Shown piece after piece: positions 28,392-37,957 of a stretch of DNA of 64,000 bases; the first letter of the stretch is position 1; every line of letters starts with the position of its first letter. This DNA comes from Arthrobacter sp. Bi83. Lineage in GTDB: Bacteria; Actinomycetota; Actinomycetes; Actinomycetales; Micrococcaceae. Made by a program: the position numbers and the translations under genes. Under the pieces are notes generated by a model, which saw nothing but the letters and a program-made list of their open reading frames with translations, was not told where the DNA came from and ran no database searches. The stretch covers positions 1 through 64,000 of the forward strand of contig NZ_CAKKLY010000002.1 of the NCBI RefSeq assembly GCF_918698095.1, in the 5' to 3' direction.

Positions 28392-28407
28392 GTTACGGTT
28401 ATGTTTC
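28392..28407 (-). promoter_or_regulatory. Candidate GlnR box upstream of amt
   Basis: On the minus strand the sequence reads GAAAC-N6-GTAAC, matching the inner half-sites of the actinobacterial GlnR pattern gTnAc-n6-GaAAc. A third half-site six bases on is only GATAT. amt-glnK is a classic GlnR target, so the location supports it. The match is short and could be chance; it also lies in front of the divergent MFS gene. Confidence 0.4.
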
Positions 28408-28455
28408 ACCAGTCCCAAACCGCCACTCCGTCCCTTTTGCAAGGATCTCCGCTTC

Positions 28456-29715
28456 ATGACGCCACGCTCCCGTCCCGCCGCCGGAAGACTGCGGTTCCCA
28501 GCCGTCAGGCGGGCCAGCCAGGCCCGGCTGCCCCGCGACATCAAGGTGATGCTTGTCGCAGCGTTCCTCATAGCCTTGGGTTTCGGGCTGGTGGCTCCGG
28601 TGCTCCCCCAGTTCGCCACAACTTTCGACGTCGGAGCTACCGCCGCAGCGGTGATCGTCAGCATCTTCGCGTTCATGCGGCTCATGTTCGCCCCTGCGGG
28701 CGGCGCGCTGATCGGTCGGCTGGGTGAGCGGCCGGTCTACGTAACGGGACTGCTCATCGTCGCGGCCTCCACCGCGGCCTGCGCCTTCGCGCAGAACTAC
28801 TGGCAGCTCCTCGTGTTCCGGGGGCTTGGCGGCGCCGGATCGGTGATGTTCACGGTGGCGTCGATGGCGCTGGTGATCCGACTGGCCCCTCCGGAGAGCC
28901 GCGGGAGGGTGTCCGGCGCCTACGCCTCGGCGTTCCTGATCGGCAATGTCTGCGGTCCCATCGTGGGGGGCCTGCTGGCCGGGTTCGGGCTGCGGGTGCC
29001 GTTCCTGGCCTACGCCGGAGCCCTGGTGCTGGCGGCGCTCGTGGTGCAGACGCAGCTCAGCCACGTGCCGCGCACGGGCGGCCATGACGCTTCGGCCGTA
29101 CCGGCCATGCAATTCGGTGAGGCGCTACGCGACAGCGCCTACCGTGCCTCGCTGTTCTCAAGTTTCGCCAACGGCTGGGCCACCTTCGGCGTGCGGATGG
29201 CCACCGTGCCCCTGTTCGCCGTCACCGCCCTAGGCTCCGGACCCGAGGCAGCCGGCTGGGCGCTGGCCGTTTTTGCCGCGGGCAACGCCGTGGCCCTGAC
29301 ATTTTCAGGCAGGCTGGCTGACAGTCTTGGCCGGAAGCCGATGATGCTCGCCGGGCTGGCGCTGACCGGACTGGCAACCGGCGGGATAGGCCTCACCCAT
29401 GTGCTGGGCTGGTTCCTTGCCGCATCGATGCTGGCAGGCGTGGGCGCGGGCCTGCTGGGGCCTGCCCAGCAGGCCGCCGTAGCCGACGTGATTGGCCGCG
29501 AGCGGTCCGGCGGCCGGGTGCTCGCCGCTTACCAGATGACCGCCGACATCGGCGCCATCCTTGGACCGGTTTTTGCCGGTCTGCTGGCGGATGCGCTGGG
29601 CTACGGCTGGGCCTTCGCGGTGACGGGCAGCGTGCTGCTGCTGGCGGCTGTCGCCTGGCTTCTCGCCCGGGAGACGGCGCAGACGGCGACCGCGCCCCAG
29701 TCCAGCCAGTCCTAG
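28456..29715 (+). CDS. MFS transporter (drug exporter type, 12 TM)
   Basis: A 419-residue major facilitator protein. TM1 begins IKVMLVAAFLIALGFGLVAP, with the loop 2-3 motif GRLGERPVYVTG and a second copy GRLADSLGRKPMM in the C-terminal half; GGLGGAGSVMFTVAS lies in TM4-5. This fits drug:H+ antiporter DHA1. ATG at 28456 has AAGGATC upstream; the open frame from 28390 would overlap the GlnR-like site. Substrate not predictable. The stop codon overlaps that of convergent ftsY in a shared CTAG. Confidence 0.83.
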   Translation: MTPRSRPAAGRLRFPAVRRASQARLPRDIKVMLVAAFLIALGFGLVAPVLPQFATTFDVGATAAAVIVSIFAFMRLMFAPAGGALIGRLGERPVYVTGLLIVAASTAACAFAQNYWQLLVFRGLGGAGSVMFTVASMALVIRLAPPESRGRVSGAYASAFLIGNVCGPIVGGLLAGFGLRVPFLAYAGALVLAALVVQTQLSHVPRTGGHDASAVPAMQFGEALRDSAYRASLFSSFANGWATFGVRMATVPLFAVTALGSGPEAAGWALAVFAAGNAVALTFSGRLADSLGRKPMMLAGLALTGLATGGIGLTHVLGWFLAASMLAGVGAGLLGPAQQAAVADVIGRERSGGRVLAAYQMTADIGAILGPVFAGLLADALGYGWAFAVTGSVLLLAAVAWLLARETAQTATAPQSSQS

Positions 29716-30920
29716 TTCAGCAGCGCGTCGACAAAGCCTTCGGCTTCGAACGGGGCGAGGTCATCCGCGCCCTCGCCGAGCCCGATGAGCTTGACGGGAA
29801 CGCCGAGGGACTTCTGGATGGCCACGACGATGCCGCCCTTGGCTGTCCCGTCCAGTTTGGTCAGGACGATGCCTGTGATGTTCACTACTTCGGCGAAGAC
29901 CCGCGCCTGGTTGAGCCCGTTCTGGCCGGTCGTGGCGTCGAGCACCAGGAGCACTTCGTCCACTTCCGCGAGCTTCTCGATGACGCGCTTGACCTTGCCG
30001 AGCTCGTCCATGAGTCCGACCTTGTTCTGCAGCCGTCCGGCGGTGTCGATCATGACCACGTCGACTTCCTGTTCGATGCCTGCCTTGACCGCCTCATAGG
30101 CGACCGACGCCGGGTCCGCTCCGTCGACGTCGGACTTCACGGTGGCAACGCCGACCCGCTGGCCCCACGTGGCCAGCTGCTCGGCGGCGGCTGCGCGGAA
30201 GGTGTCCGCGGCGCCGAGCAGAACGTCCTTGTCCTCCGCGACCAGGACGCGAGCGAGCTTGCCCACAGTGGTGGTCTTTCCCACACCGTTCACGCCGACC
30301 ACCATCATTACGGCAGGCTTGTCAGCGTGCCGTTCGATGTGGAGGCTCCGGTCCATCGTGGGGTCGACAAGCTTAATGAGCTCTTCTCGGAGGAGTGCCT
30401 TGACGTGATCGGGTGAACGGGTGCCCAGGACCTTCACCCGCTCGCGGAGGGCGTCCACAAGCTGCATGGTGGGCTCGGTGCCGAGGTCGGCGAGGAGCAG
30501 CGTCTCCTCCACCTCGTCCCAAACATTCTCATCAATCTTGTCGCTGGAAAGCAGCGCGAGCAAGCCCTTACCGAGGACGTTGTTCGACTTGACCAGGCGT
30601 TCCCGGAGGCGGGTGAGGCGTCCCTCCACAGGCAGCGGAGTCTCGACCGGAATAGTTTCGAGGCCGGCAACGTCGTCCGGAACCTCCGTTTCGACCCCTT
30701 CAACGTCGACGCCGCCCGGGGCCTTCCGCTCGGGAGCCGCCACCGGGCGGTCTTCCAGAAGGGTTCCGCCGCCTCCCAGCGGGTTCACCGGATCGTTGGC
30801 GTCGCGTGTATCTGGGTACCGGGTGCCGGACTTCCGTGCTTTAAGCAGCACCGGGACCAGCCCGCCGATGACTACCAGGGCAGCAAGAATGGGCAGGAGA
30901 ATGGGGAGGATGTCGTTCAC
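29712..30920 (-). CDS. ftsY: Signal recognition particle receptor FtsY
   Basis: SRP receptor GTPase that docks Ffh-ribosome complexes on the membrane. At 402 residues it has an N-terminal transmembrane helix (ILPILLPILAALVVIGGLVP), a linker with acidic stretches, the N domain, and the G domain with GVNGVGKTTTVGKLA, DTAGRLQNK and TKLDGTAKGG. A true membrane anchor in place of an amphipathic A domain is common in actinobacteria. It lies downstream of smc with a 59-base gap. Confidence 0.96.
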   Translation of the reverse strand: MNDILPILLPILAALVVIGGLVPVLLKARKSGTRYPDTRDANDPVNPLGGGGTLLEDRPVAAPERKAPGGVDVEGVETEVPDDVAGLETIPVETPLPVEGRLTRLRERLVKSNNVLGKGLLALLSSDKIDENVWDEVEETLLLADLGTEPTMQLVDALRERVKVLGTRSPDHVKALLREELIKLVDPTMDRSLHIERHADKPAVMMVVGVNGVGKTTTVGKLARVLVAEDKDVLLGAADTFRAAAAEQLATWGQRVGVATVKSDVDGADPASVAYEAVKAGIEQEVDVVMIDTAGRLQNKVGLMDELGKVKRVIEKLAEVDEVLLVLDATTGQNGLNQARVFAEVVNITGIVLTKLDGTAKGGIVVAIQKSLGVPVKLIGLGEGADDLAPFEAEGFVDALLN

Positions 30921-30979
30921 ACCCCTAGCTTCTCATAACACCGCGCGACGCTGCGGGCGGTCCGGGCCTGTCCGTACAG

Positions 30980-33900
30980 CTAGACGTCGGCTCCCAGGCG
31001 CTGGCTGATCACAGTGGACACGCCGTCTCCGCGCATGGTTACGCCGTACAGCGCGTCCGCCACCTCCATGGTCCGCTTTTGGTGTGTGATCACGATGAGC
31101 TGGCTGGATTCGCGAAGCTCTTCAAAGATCGTAATGAGGCGGCCCAGGTTGGTGTCGTCCAGCGCCGCCTCCACCTCGTCCATCACGTAGAACGGCGAGG
31201 GCCGGGCTTTGAAGATCGCCACCAACAGCGCTACCGCCGTCAGGGACCTCTCACCGCCGGACAGCAGGGAAAGCCGTTTGATTCTCTTGCCCGCCGGCCT
31301 CGCCTCGACCTCGATGCCTGTGGTGAGCATGTCGCCGGGATCAGTGAGGACCAGCCGGCCCTCACCGCCCGGAAATAGCCGGGCGAAGACCCGGACGAAC
31401 TGCGCCGACGTATCGGCGAAGGCCTCCGCGAACACGCGCTGCACCCTGTCATCGACTTCCTTGATGATGTCCAGCAGGTCCTTCCGGCTGGACCTGAGGT
31501 CTTCCAGCTGCGTGCTCAGGAACTGGTGCCTTTCCTCCAGCGCCGCGAATTCCTCCAGCGCCAGCGGGTTGACCTTTCCCAGGGACGAAAGGTCCCGTTC
31601 CGCTTTGCGGAGCCGCTTTTCCTGCTCTTCCCGCACAAAGGGCTTCCCCTCCACCACGGGCTTGCCGTCGTCATCGACGGGCGCCCGCAGCTCCGCCCAT
31701 TTGTCCGTGGACCCGCCCGCCGGCAGCGGAACCGGCCGGTCCGGGCCGTAGTCCGCCACGAGCTGGTCGGTCGTGAGCCCCAGCTCTTCGACCGATCTGT
31801 TCTCCAGCACCTCAATCCGCAGCCTTTGCTGGCTACGGGCCAACTCGTCACGGTGCACCGAATCCGTCAGTTCCGCAAGCTCCCGGGCCAGGGCGTCGTT
31901 GGCGGTCCGGACCTCGGCCAGCTCACGGTCCCTCTGCTCCCTGTTTTGCTCGGCAATATCGCGTTCCCGGGCAGCCAGTTCGACCGAGATGTCACTGAAC
32001 CGGATCGTGTGCGCCACCGCATGGGACACGGCAGCAGCCCGCCGTGCCTGGACCCTGCGGCGGCGTGCCCGCTCGGCGGCCTCCTCGCGGGCCCGGCGTT
32101 CCGAGGCGGCCGCGCGTTCCAGCGACGTTGCGCGGTTGCGGATAGCGGACAGCTGCTCCTCGGCGCTGCGCAGCGAGAGCCTGGCATCCATCTCGGTTGA
32201 ACGCGCCAGGGTGGCAGCCTCGGCCATGGCGTCCCACCGCCCGGTGGACGGCTCTTCCTCGGCAGGTGCCTCCTGGGCCGCAGCCAGCCGGGCGGCGATT
32301 GCGGTGAGGGCTTCCTGCTCGGTCACGATGTTGGCTTCGGCCCGTGCCAGCGACGCGGCCAGCCGTTCGCTCTCCCCCACGGCGCTGCGCAGGACCGAAT
32401 TCAGGTGGCCCAGCCGTTCCGCCACGGCCGCGAGCCGCGCGTCGGAGTCATGCAGCCTTTCCAGTGCCGAGTCAGCCCTGTCCTGCGCCGCGGACCGGCG
32501 GGACTCCGCGCCCGCCAGTGCGAAACGGCATTGCTCCAGCCCTGCGGTGACCCCGGCAAGCCGGGACGCGGCGTCGTCGACGGCGGCCTGCACCTCAAGC
32601 AGCGACGGCGCCTTGGCCGAACCCCCGGTAACGGTGAGTGCCGTGAACACGTCGCCGGCGAGGGTGACGGCTGTCAGCCCGGGCCGTTCGCCAATCAGGC
32701 CGGCCGCGGAGTCCAGGCCATCGACGACGGCCGTCGACGCCAGCAGCCCGTGCACCGCCGCTGCGGCGGCGCCGGATGCCGACACGAGCTCCGTCGCCCA
32801 TCGGGCACCCTCCGGCAGCGTGCCGGACCCGTCCGGCAGCTTCCCGGTGCCGTCCGGCGAAAAGCCCGCCGGCTTTGCCTGATCTTCAAGCAGCAGAGTG
32901 GCGCGGCCGGCGTCGTCGTCCTTCAGGAGCTGCACCAAGGCAGCCGCGGCTGCGCCATCCCGGACAACAACGGCATCCGAGGCAGTGCCAAGAGCGGCTG
33001 CAATGGCGGTTTCGTAGCCGGGTTCGACCGTCAGCGCCGACGCCAGCGATCCCACGACGCCGGGCAGCCCGGCCGCGAGGGCGTGCCCGGACCCGTCCTT
33101 GCGGTTAAGGCCCAACTGGAGCGCATCCCGCCGGGCCCGGAGTGCATCTCGCTCCCGCACGGCCTCCCGCTCGGCGCTCCGGAGGGATTCGATTTCTGCG
33201 AGAACGGCGTCCAGCACCGCAGTGGCGTCCTCGTACTCGGCGTCGAGGGATTCCTCGCCGTCCTCGACTCCGGCAACCTGCGATTCAAGCGCCGTGAACT
33301 CGGACTGGGCCAGCTTCCTGCGCTCATCGCCTGCAGCCTGGGACTCGCGCAGCCGGCCCACTTCTGCCTGCGCCGATTCCACCCTGGACCTCGCCGCCGC
33401 CACCTGGCCGGCAAGCCTGGCCAGGCCTTCTCGCCGGTCGGCAGCGGCACGGAGGGCGGCCGTGAGGCGCTTTTCCTCGGCAGCAGCGGCGCTTTCCGCC
33501 TCGCTTTTCGCGGCGGTGGCGGTCGCCAGAACGTCGCGCCTGGCGACGATTTGCTGCTCAAGTTCGGCATGCTCGGCCCGCACGCGGGCCGCCTGCCTTT
33601 CCAGCTGGTCGGGGTCTCGGCCGGGATCGGGTGCCGCGTCCGCGGAGCCCAGCAGCCGGCACCGTTCCTGCGCCAAGGAACCGAGCGACCGCAGCCGTTC
33701 GCGGCCGGCCGACAGCTGGTACCACGTGTCCCGTGCAGCATTCAACCTGGGGGTTGCCTCGGCAGCGAGCTGTTCCAGCGCGGCCTGTCGCTGACGGCCA
33801 GTTCCCAGCTCGTTCTCGACGACGGCGCGCCGCGTCTTGAGCGCGGTTTCGTCGGCGACGTCCTGGGCCAGGGTGTTCTGAAGCCGGACGAGGTCGTCGG

Positions 33901-34591
33901 CCAGCAGCCGGGCACGGGCATCCCGGACCTCGAACTGGACTGTCTGGGCACGCCGCGCAACTTCCGCCTGCTTGCCCAGCGGTGTCAGCTGGCGCCGGAT
34001 TTCTCCTGTCAGGTCGCTGAGCCTCTGCAGGTTGGCCTGCATGGCCTCGAGCTTGCGGACGGTCTTTTCCTTGCGGCGCCGGTGCTTGAGGATGCCGGCG
34101 GCTTCCTCAATGAAACCCCTCCGGTCTTCGGGTGTGGCGTGCAGTACCTTGTCGAGCTGCCCCTGGCCCACAATGACGTGCATCTCGCGTCCCAGGCCGG
34201 AATCGGACAGCAGCTCCTGGATGTCCAGGAGGCGGCAACCGGCGCCATTGATGGCGTACTCGGAACCGCCGGTGCGGAACAGCGTCCGGGAGATCGTCAC
34301 TTCGCTGTATTCGATGGGAAGCGCGCCGTCGGAGTTGTCGATGGTCAGCGAGACGTGCGCGCGCCCCAAAGGCGGGCGGCCGGAGGTGCCGGCGAAAATC
34401 ACGTCTTCCATCTTGCCGCCGCGGAGCGTCTTGGCTCCCTGTTCGCCCATGACCCAGGCCAGCGCATCCACCACGTTCGATTTACCCGAGCCGTTGGGCC
34501 CCACCACCGCGGTGACTCCGGGTTCAAAGTCGAAGGTCGTGGCCGAGGCAAACGACTTGAAGCCCCGGACGGTCAGACTCTTGAGGTGCAA
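30980..34591 (-). CDS. smc: Chromosome segregation protein SMC
   Basis: Coiled-coil ATPase that organises and separates chromosomes with ScpA and ScpB. It has 1203 residues: N-terminal head with Walker A VGPNGSGKSNVVDAL, long arms rich in Ala/Glu/Arg heptads, a hinge around residues 500-650 that contains a local repeat (PDGTGKLPDGSGTLPEG), a second arm, and a C-terminal head with signature LSLLSGGERSLTA and Walker B FYVMDEVEAALDD. It sits between mutM and ftsY, the conserved actinobacterial order. Confidence 0.96.
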   Translation of the reverse strand: MHLKSLTVRGFKSFASATTFDFEPGVTAVVGPNGSGKSNVVDALAWVMGEQGAKTLRGGKMEDVIFAGTSGRPPLGRAHVSLTIDNSDGALPIEYSEVTISRTLFRTGGSEYAINGAGCRLLDIQELLSDSGLGREMHVIVGQGQLDKVLHATPEDRRGFIEEAAGILKHRRRKEKTVRKLEAMQANLQRLSDLTGEIRRQLTPLGKQAEVARRAQTVQFEVRDARARLLADDLVRLQNTLAQDVADETALKTRRAVVENELGTGRQRQAALEQLAAEATPRLNAARDTWYQLSAGRERLRSLGSLAQERCRLLGSADAAPDPGRDPDQLERQAARVRAEHAELEQQIVARRDVLATATAAKSEAESAAAAEEKRLTAALRAAADRREGLARLAGQVAAARSRVESAQAEVGRLRESQAAGDERRKLAQSEFTALESQVAGVEDGEESLDAEYEDATAVLDAVLAEIESLRSAEREAVRERDALRARRDALQLGLNRKDGSGHALAAGLPGVVGSLASALTVEPGYETAIAAALGTASDAVVVRDGAAAAALVQLLKDDDAGRATLLLEDQAKPAGFSPDGTGKLPDGSGTLPEGARWATELVSASGAAAAAVHGLLASTAVVDGLDSAAGLIGERPGLTAVTLAGDVFTALTVTGGSAKAPSLLEVQAAVDDAASRLAGVTAGLEQCRFALAGAESRRSAAQDRADSALERLHDSDARLAAVAERLGHLNSVLRSAVGESERLAASLARAEANIVTEQEALTAIAARLAAAQEAPAEEEPSTGRWDAMAEAATLARSTEMDARLSLRSAEEQLSAIRNRATSLERAAASERRAREEAAERARRRRVQARRAAAVSHAVAHTIRFSDISVELAARERDIAEQNREQRDRELAEVRTANDALARELAELTDSVHRDELARSQQRLRIEVLENRSVEELGLTTDQLVADYGPDRPVPLPAGGSTDKWAELRAPVDDDGKPVVEGKPFVREEQEKRLRKAERDLSSLGKVNPLALEEFAALEERHQFLSTQLEDLRSSRKDLLDIIKEVDDRVQRVFAEAFADTSAQFVRVFARLFPGGEGRLVLTDPGDMLTTGIEVEARPAGKRIKRLSLLSGGERSLTAVALLVAIFKARPSPFYVMDEVEAALDDTNLGRLITIFEELRESSQLIVITHQKRTMEVADALYGVTMRGDGVSTVISQRLGADV

Positions 34592-34652
34592 GGTATTTCG
34601 GATCTCCTGAGTGGCGGCAGCGGCTGCGTGTCCTGCCTAAATGTACTGCCAT

Positions 34653-34683
34653 AAGGGCCGGAATCCGCGGATTTACGGCCTTT
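34653..34683 (-). terminator. Possible hairpin between mutM and smc
   Basis: An inverted repeat centred on AATCCGCGGATT extends with GGCCG/CGGCC arms in the 110-base gap. The T-run (TTTTG) is on the plus-strand side, so for the minus-strand genes it is at most a weak terminator or a processing site. Confidence 0.35.
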
Positions 34684-34701
34684 TGTGCCCGGAGACAGCG
34701 G

Positions 34702-35661
34702 TCACCAACGGCCGTTTCGGGGCCTCGGCTGGCACACCGGACAGGTGTAGGAGGAACGGTTCATGAACTGCTCGCGTTTCATGAGACTGACAATGCCGGA
34801 CTCCGCGCACCGGCGGCATTCCTCCCCTTCCCGGCCGTACGCGTTGAGGGAACGGTCAAAATAGCCTGAGGCGCCGTTAACGTTCACGTACAAAGAATCG
34901 AAACTGGTGCCGCCTGCCGCGAGGGCGTCGAGCATGACCTCGCGGGCTGCAGTGAGGACCCGCTCGGCGTCCGCCCGCCGGAGCTTGTCCGTGGGGCGCG
35001 CGTAGTGAAGCTTGGCGCGCCACAGGGCTTCGTCTGCGTAGATGTTGCCGATCCCGGACACCAGGCCCTGGTCCAGGAGTGCCCTCTTGAGACCTGTCCT
35101 GCGGCTCCGCAGCCTGCGATAAAAGTCGTCGAAGGAAAAGTGCGGGTCCAAGGGGTCGCGCGCAATATGGGACGCTTCCTGGGCGACAAGGGGCATCGGC
35201 ACCTCGGCCAGCCCGCCCGGGCCGGCGTCGTCCGTCGGGATGAGCGACGTGACGAACAGGCCGCCGAAGATCCGCTGGTCCACAAACCTGAGTTGCCCGG
35301 GCATCCCGGCCCGCGGGCTCAAGTGCAGCCGCACCTTGAGGTGCTTCTCGTCCGGCACGTCGCTGTCCTGCATCAGCAGTTGGCCGCTCATGCCCAGATG
35401 CGCCATCAGGGCAACCTGGGGCAGCACTGAAGGGTCGACCGAATCAGCGCCTTCGCCCTGCAATGGCATCCACAGGAATTTTCCGCGGCGGACCACGTCA
35501 AGGACCGTCGCGCCTTCAAGGTTCCCGGCAAAATCCTCAGGTCCCAAGGCGTGGCGACGCACGGACCTGGGATCCAAGACTTCGACGCCGGTGATGGTCC
35601 GGCCGAGAACCCAGTTCACCAGGCCGCGGCGGACCACCTCGACCTCGGGGAGTTCAGGCAC
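34702..35661 (-). CDS. mutM: Formamidopyrimidine-DNA glycosylase (MutM/Fpg)
   Basis: Base-excision repair enzyme removing 8-oxoguanine. GTG at 35661 gives the obligatory N-terminus (V/M)[13 protein letters not shown], with catalytic Pro2 and Glu3. The zinc finger near the C-terminus has the Cys pairs CRRCAESG and YTCPVCQ. It has 319 residues. The open frame to 35946 overlaps rnc and is rejected because the enzyme needs Pro at position 2. It begins 7 bases after rnc stops. Confidence 0.96.
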   Translation of the reverse strand: MPELPEVEVVRRGLVNWVLGRTITGVEVLDPRSVRRHALGPEDFAGNLEGATVLDVVRRGKFLWMPLQGEGADSVDPSVLPQVALMAHLGMSGQLLMQDSDVPDEKHLKVRLHLSPRAGMPGQLRFVDQRIFGGLFVTSLIPTDDAGPGGLAEVPMPLVAQEASHIARDPLDPHFSFDDFYRRLRSRRTGLKRALLDQGLVSGIGNIYADEALWRAKLHYARPTDKLRRADAERVLTAAREVMLDALAAGGTSFDSLYVNVNGASGYFDRSLNAYGREGEECRRCAESGIVSLMKREQFMNRSSYTCPVCQPRPRNGRW

Positions 35662-35668
35662 CGCGCAC

Positions 35669-36388
35669 CTAGCTGCCGGCGGCAGGTTCCGAAGGAGCTT
35701 CCGCCGTGTCTGCGCCGGAAAGCTTGCGCCAGGCGTCGGCTGCAGCTTCCTGCTCCGCTTCCTTCTTGGAGTGGCCCGATCCCTTGCCGTACGGCGTGCC
35801 GCCAATCTGCAGCTCTGCGACGAACGTCCGCGCGTGGTCTGGACCAGACCCTTCCACGGCGTAGTAGATGCTGCCGAGCTGACGGCCGGCAGCCAGTTCC
35901 TGGATGCTGGTCTTCCAGTCGGTGCCGGCCCCGAGGGCGGCTGCATCCTGCAGGAGCGGACCGATCAGGCGCATGACAAGCTGGCGGGCGGTCTCGATGT
36001 CGTTGGACACATAGGTGGCACCGATGAGCGCCTCCATCGTGTCAGCGAGGATCGATGCCTTGTTCTTGCCTTCGGTGAGCTTCTCGCCCTGCCCCAAGTA
36101 GATGTAGTCACCAATGCCCAGGCTGCGTCCAATGCCCGCAAGGGCACGGGTACTGACCACGGCCGACCGGCGCTTGGCGAGGTCGCCCTCGGGCAGCGTC
36201 GGGTTATCGCGGTAGAGCGCATCGGTTACTGAGAAACCCAAAATGGAGTCCCCCAGAAACTCGAGCCGTTCATTGGTGGGTATGCCCCCGTTTTCGTAGG
36301 CATAGGAACGGTGTGTCAGAGCAAGACGAAGCGTCTCGGTGTCAATGGAGACACCGAGACGCTTCAGAAGCTCTTCAGTTGAAGACAT
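35669..36388 (-). CDS. rnc: Ribonuclease III
   Basis: Cleaves double-stranded RNA, including 30S rRNA precursors. It has 239 residues. The signature [14 protein letters not shown] with its acidic cluster and the second acidic site [13 protein letters not shown] are present, followed by a dsRNA-binding domain from about residue 160 and an Ala/Glu-rich tail. It follows rpmF by 21 bases in the yceD-rpmF-rnc-mutM group. Confidence 0.96.
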   Translation of the reverse strand: MSSTEELLKRLGVSIDTETLRLALTHRSYAYENGGIPTNERLEFLGDSILGFSVTDALYRDNPTLPEGDLAKRRSAVVSTRALAGIGRSLGIGDYIYLGQGEKLTEGKNKASILADTMEALIGATYVSNDIETARQLVMRLIGPLLQDAAALGAGTDWKTSIQELAAGRQLGSIYYAVEGSGPDHARTFVAELQIGGTPYGKGSGHSKKEAEQEAAADAWRKLSGADTAEAPSEPAAGS

Positions 36389-36409
36389 CCTGGTCAGCCT
36401 GTGGGCCGA

Positions 36410-36613
36410 TTAGACGTCTGCGACCTTGCGGCCCTTGTATTCAAGGAACAGCGCGGTGCCAGCCGAGTCGGTGACGACCTTTGCCTGGTGCGGCAGGCTG
36501 TAAGTAACCTGGCCGTTCTCGACAGTCTTCACCAGGTGGGGGGCAGTCGCCTTCCACTGGGAGCGGCGGGCGCGGGTATTCGAGCGAGACATTTTCCGCT
36601 TCGGGACAGCCAC
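36410..36613 (-). CDS. rpmF: 50S ribosomal protein L32
   Basis: A 67-residue basic protein beginning [20 protein letters not shown]. It lacks the Cys pairs of zinc-binding L32 forms, so it is the Cys-free type. It lies 36 bases downstream of yceD, the usual pairing. Confidence 0.93.
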   Translation of the reverse strand: MAVPKRKMSRSNTRARRSQWKATAPHLVKTVENGQVTYSLPHQAKVVTDSAGTALFLEYKGRKVADV

Positions 36614-36649
36614 GGCTAACTCATTTCTCTCTAGAAAAACACTTACAAA

Positions 36650-37174
36650 TCAATTTTGCCGGTCAGGCTTAGCCAAGTCAGCTAGGGCAGCCCAGCGAGG
36701 ATCTACGACCTCGTGGTGATGCCCCGGCTCGTCTTCCAGGCGCACTCCACATTCGGAGCACAGGCCCTGGCAGTCTTCCCGGCACACCGGCTGGAACGGC
36801 AGCATGGTTACAACTGCGTCCCGCAACACCGGCTCAAGATCGATTAGATCGTGCTCGATTCGATATTGCTCTTCTTCGTCTTCTCCGTCGGAGAACTGGG
36901 CGCCCTCGTAGAAGAAAAGTTCTTGCACATTGACTTCGAGGTCATACGCAAGGGGATCCAGGCATCTGCCGCATTCGCCGGTCACTTCGACGATAACGGT
37001 TCCGGATACCAGAATTCCTTCGTGTACGGCCTCAAGCCTCAGGTCAAGCTCGATGTCCGAGCCTTCCTGAACGCCAATGAGCGCCACGCCAAGATCACCT
37101 GGCGCGGGCACATGTTCGGTGAGCGTACGCATGCTCCCCGGACTGCGTCCGAGGTCCTTGACATCAAGCATCAA
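36650..37174 (-). CDS. yceD: YceD/DUF177 family protein
   Basis: A DUF177 protein, associated with 23S rRNA/L32 expression in bacteria and plants; the molecular role is not settled. Four Cys in CGRC and CREDCQGLCSECG may bind zinc. Family start features are MLDVKDLGRSPGSMRTL. The coordinate given starts at TTG 37174 (174 residues), but this has no ribosome site. Reading further upstream in frame, ATT at 37198 has AGGAG 5 bases ahead and would add KRDASSP before LMLDVKDLGR, like homologues that carry about ten residues there. The true start is therefore probably 37198. It is first in the yceD-rpmF-rnc-mutM group, behind a clear promoter. Confidence 0.85.
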   Translation of the reverse strand: MMLDVKDLGRSPGSMRTLTEHVPAPGDLGVALIGVQEGSDIELDLRLEAVHEGILVSGTVIVEVTGECGRCLDPLAYDLEVNVQELFFYEGAQFSDGEDEEEQYRIEHDLIDLEPVLRDAVVTMLPFQPVCREDCQGLCSECGVRLEDEPGHHHEVVDPRWAALADLAKPDRQN

Positions 37175-37231
37175 GGGCGAACTAGCATCTCGTTTAATGA
37201 GAACTCCTGTTGAACATATGACCGACGTATT

Positions 37232-37261
37232 ATCTTAGCCTGAAGTCCTCGGGGGACTCAA
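37232..37261 (-). promoter_or_regulatory. Promoter of the yceD-rpmF-rnc group
   Basis: On the minus strand TTGAGT (37261-37256) and TAAGAT (37237-37232) are 18 bases apart. They lie about 34 bases upstream of the probable yceD start and downstream of coaD, a good sigma-70-type arrangement. Confidence 0.6.
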
Positions 37262-37364
37262 ACCGGAGGCCGGCCCCGGCAAAGCGGAGGAGCTAAGGCC
37301 AGCCGCCATGCGACCGGGAAAAGCACCACACAACCGGCGGAAAGCCGGAATGTACCGGTCAAGC

Positions 37365-37865
37365 CTACCCTCTCGACGGCTGGCCCGGGGCAGGCCCACC
37401 CGCGACAAGCCGTTTCAGGACGGACCGGGGCACATATTCGGCCACGTTCCCGCCCAGGGTGAACACTTCCTTGATCAGTGTCGAGGACAGGTGCAGGTAG
37501 TGCGCCTCAGCGGGCAGGAACACTGTCTCCACGCCGCTCAGTTGCCGGTTCATGGTGGCCATGGGCAGCTCGTAGTCAAAATCCGAGGACGAGCGCAGGC
37601 CCTTGACGATGGCGGACACGCCGCGCTGGCGGCAGTACTCGGCGAGGAGGCCTTCACCGACAGGCTCCACGACGATGCCACGCAGGGAGGCCAGCGTCTC
37701 CTTGGCCATCTCGATCCGTTCCTCCAGCGTGAACCGGTACTTCTTGGCGTAGTTGGTGGACACGGCCACGATCACTTCGTCGAAGAGGCTCGCGGCCCTG
37801 GCGATGACTTCAAGGTGTCCGTTGTGGATGGGGTCGAAGGAGCCTGGGCATACGGCGCGTCTCAT
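37365..37865 (-). CDS. coaD: Phosphopantetheine adenylyltransferase
   Basis: Fourth step of coenzyme A synthesis: transfers AMP from ATP to 4'-phosphopantetheine. At 166 residues it matches the family. The nucleotidyltransferase motif GSFDPIHNGHLEV and the C-terminal LSSTLIKEV are present. It is divergent from the aminotransferase gene. In many actinobacteria it lies near rsmD and recG; here two unrelated genes intervene. Confidence 0.95.
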   Translation of the reverse strand: MRRAVCPGSFDPIHNGHLEVIARAASLFDEVIVAVSTNYAKKYRFTLEERIEMAKETLASLRGIVVEPVGEGLLAEYCRQRGVSAIVKGLRSSSDFDYELPMATMNRQLSGVETVFLPAEAHYLHLSSTLIKEVFTLGGNVAEYVPRSVLKRLVAGGPAPGQPSRG

Positions 37866-37957
37866 GCTCCGAACCTACCGTATGTCCAAGCCGGGATACC
37901 ATGACTGGATGCATCAGCCGCGCAGGAAAGTGGGCTGACCGGACAGGCGGGAACGTA

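Noticed and set aside
32405..34654. A 749-codon open frame on the plus strand opposite smc
   Set aside because: It is a shadow of smc codon usage, with no ribosome site or recognisable domain.
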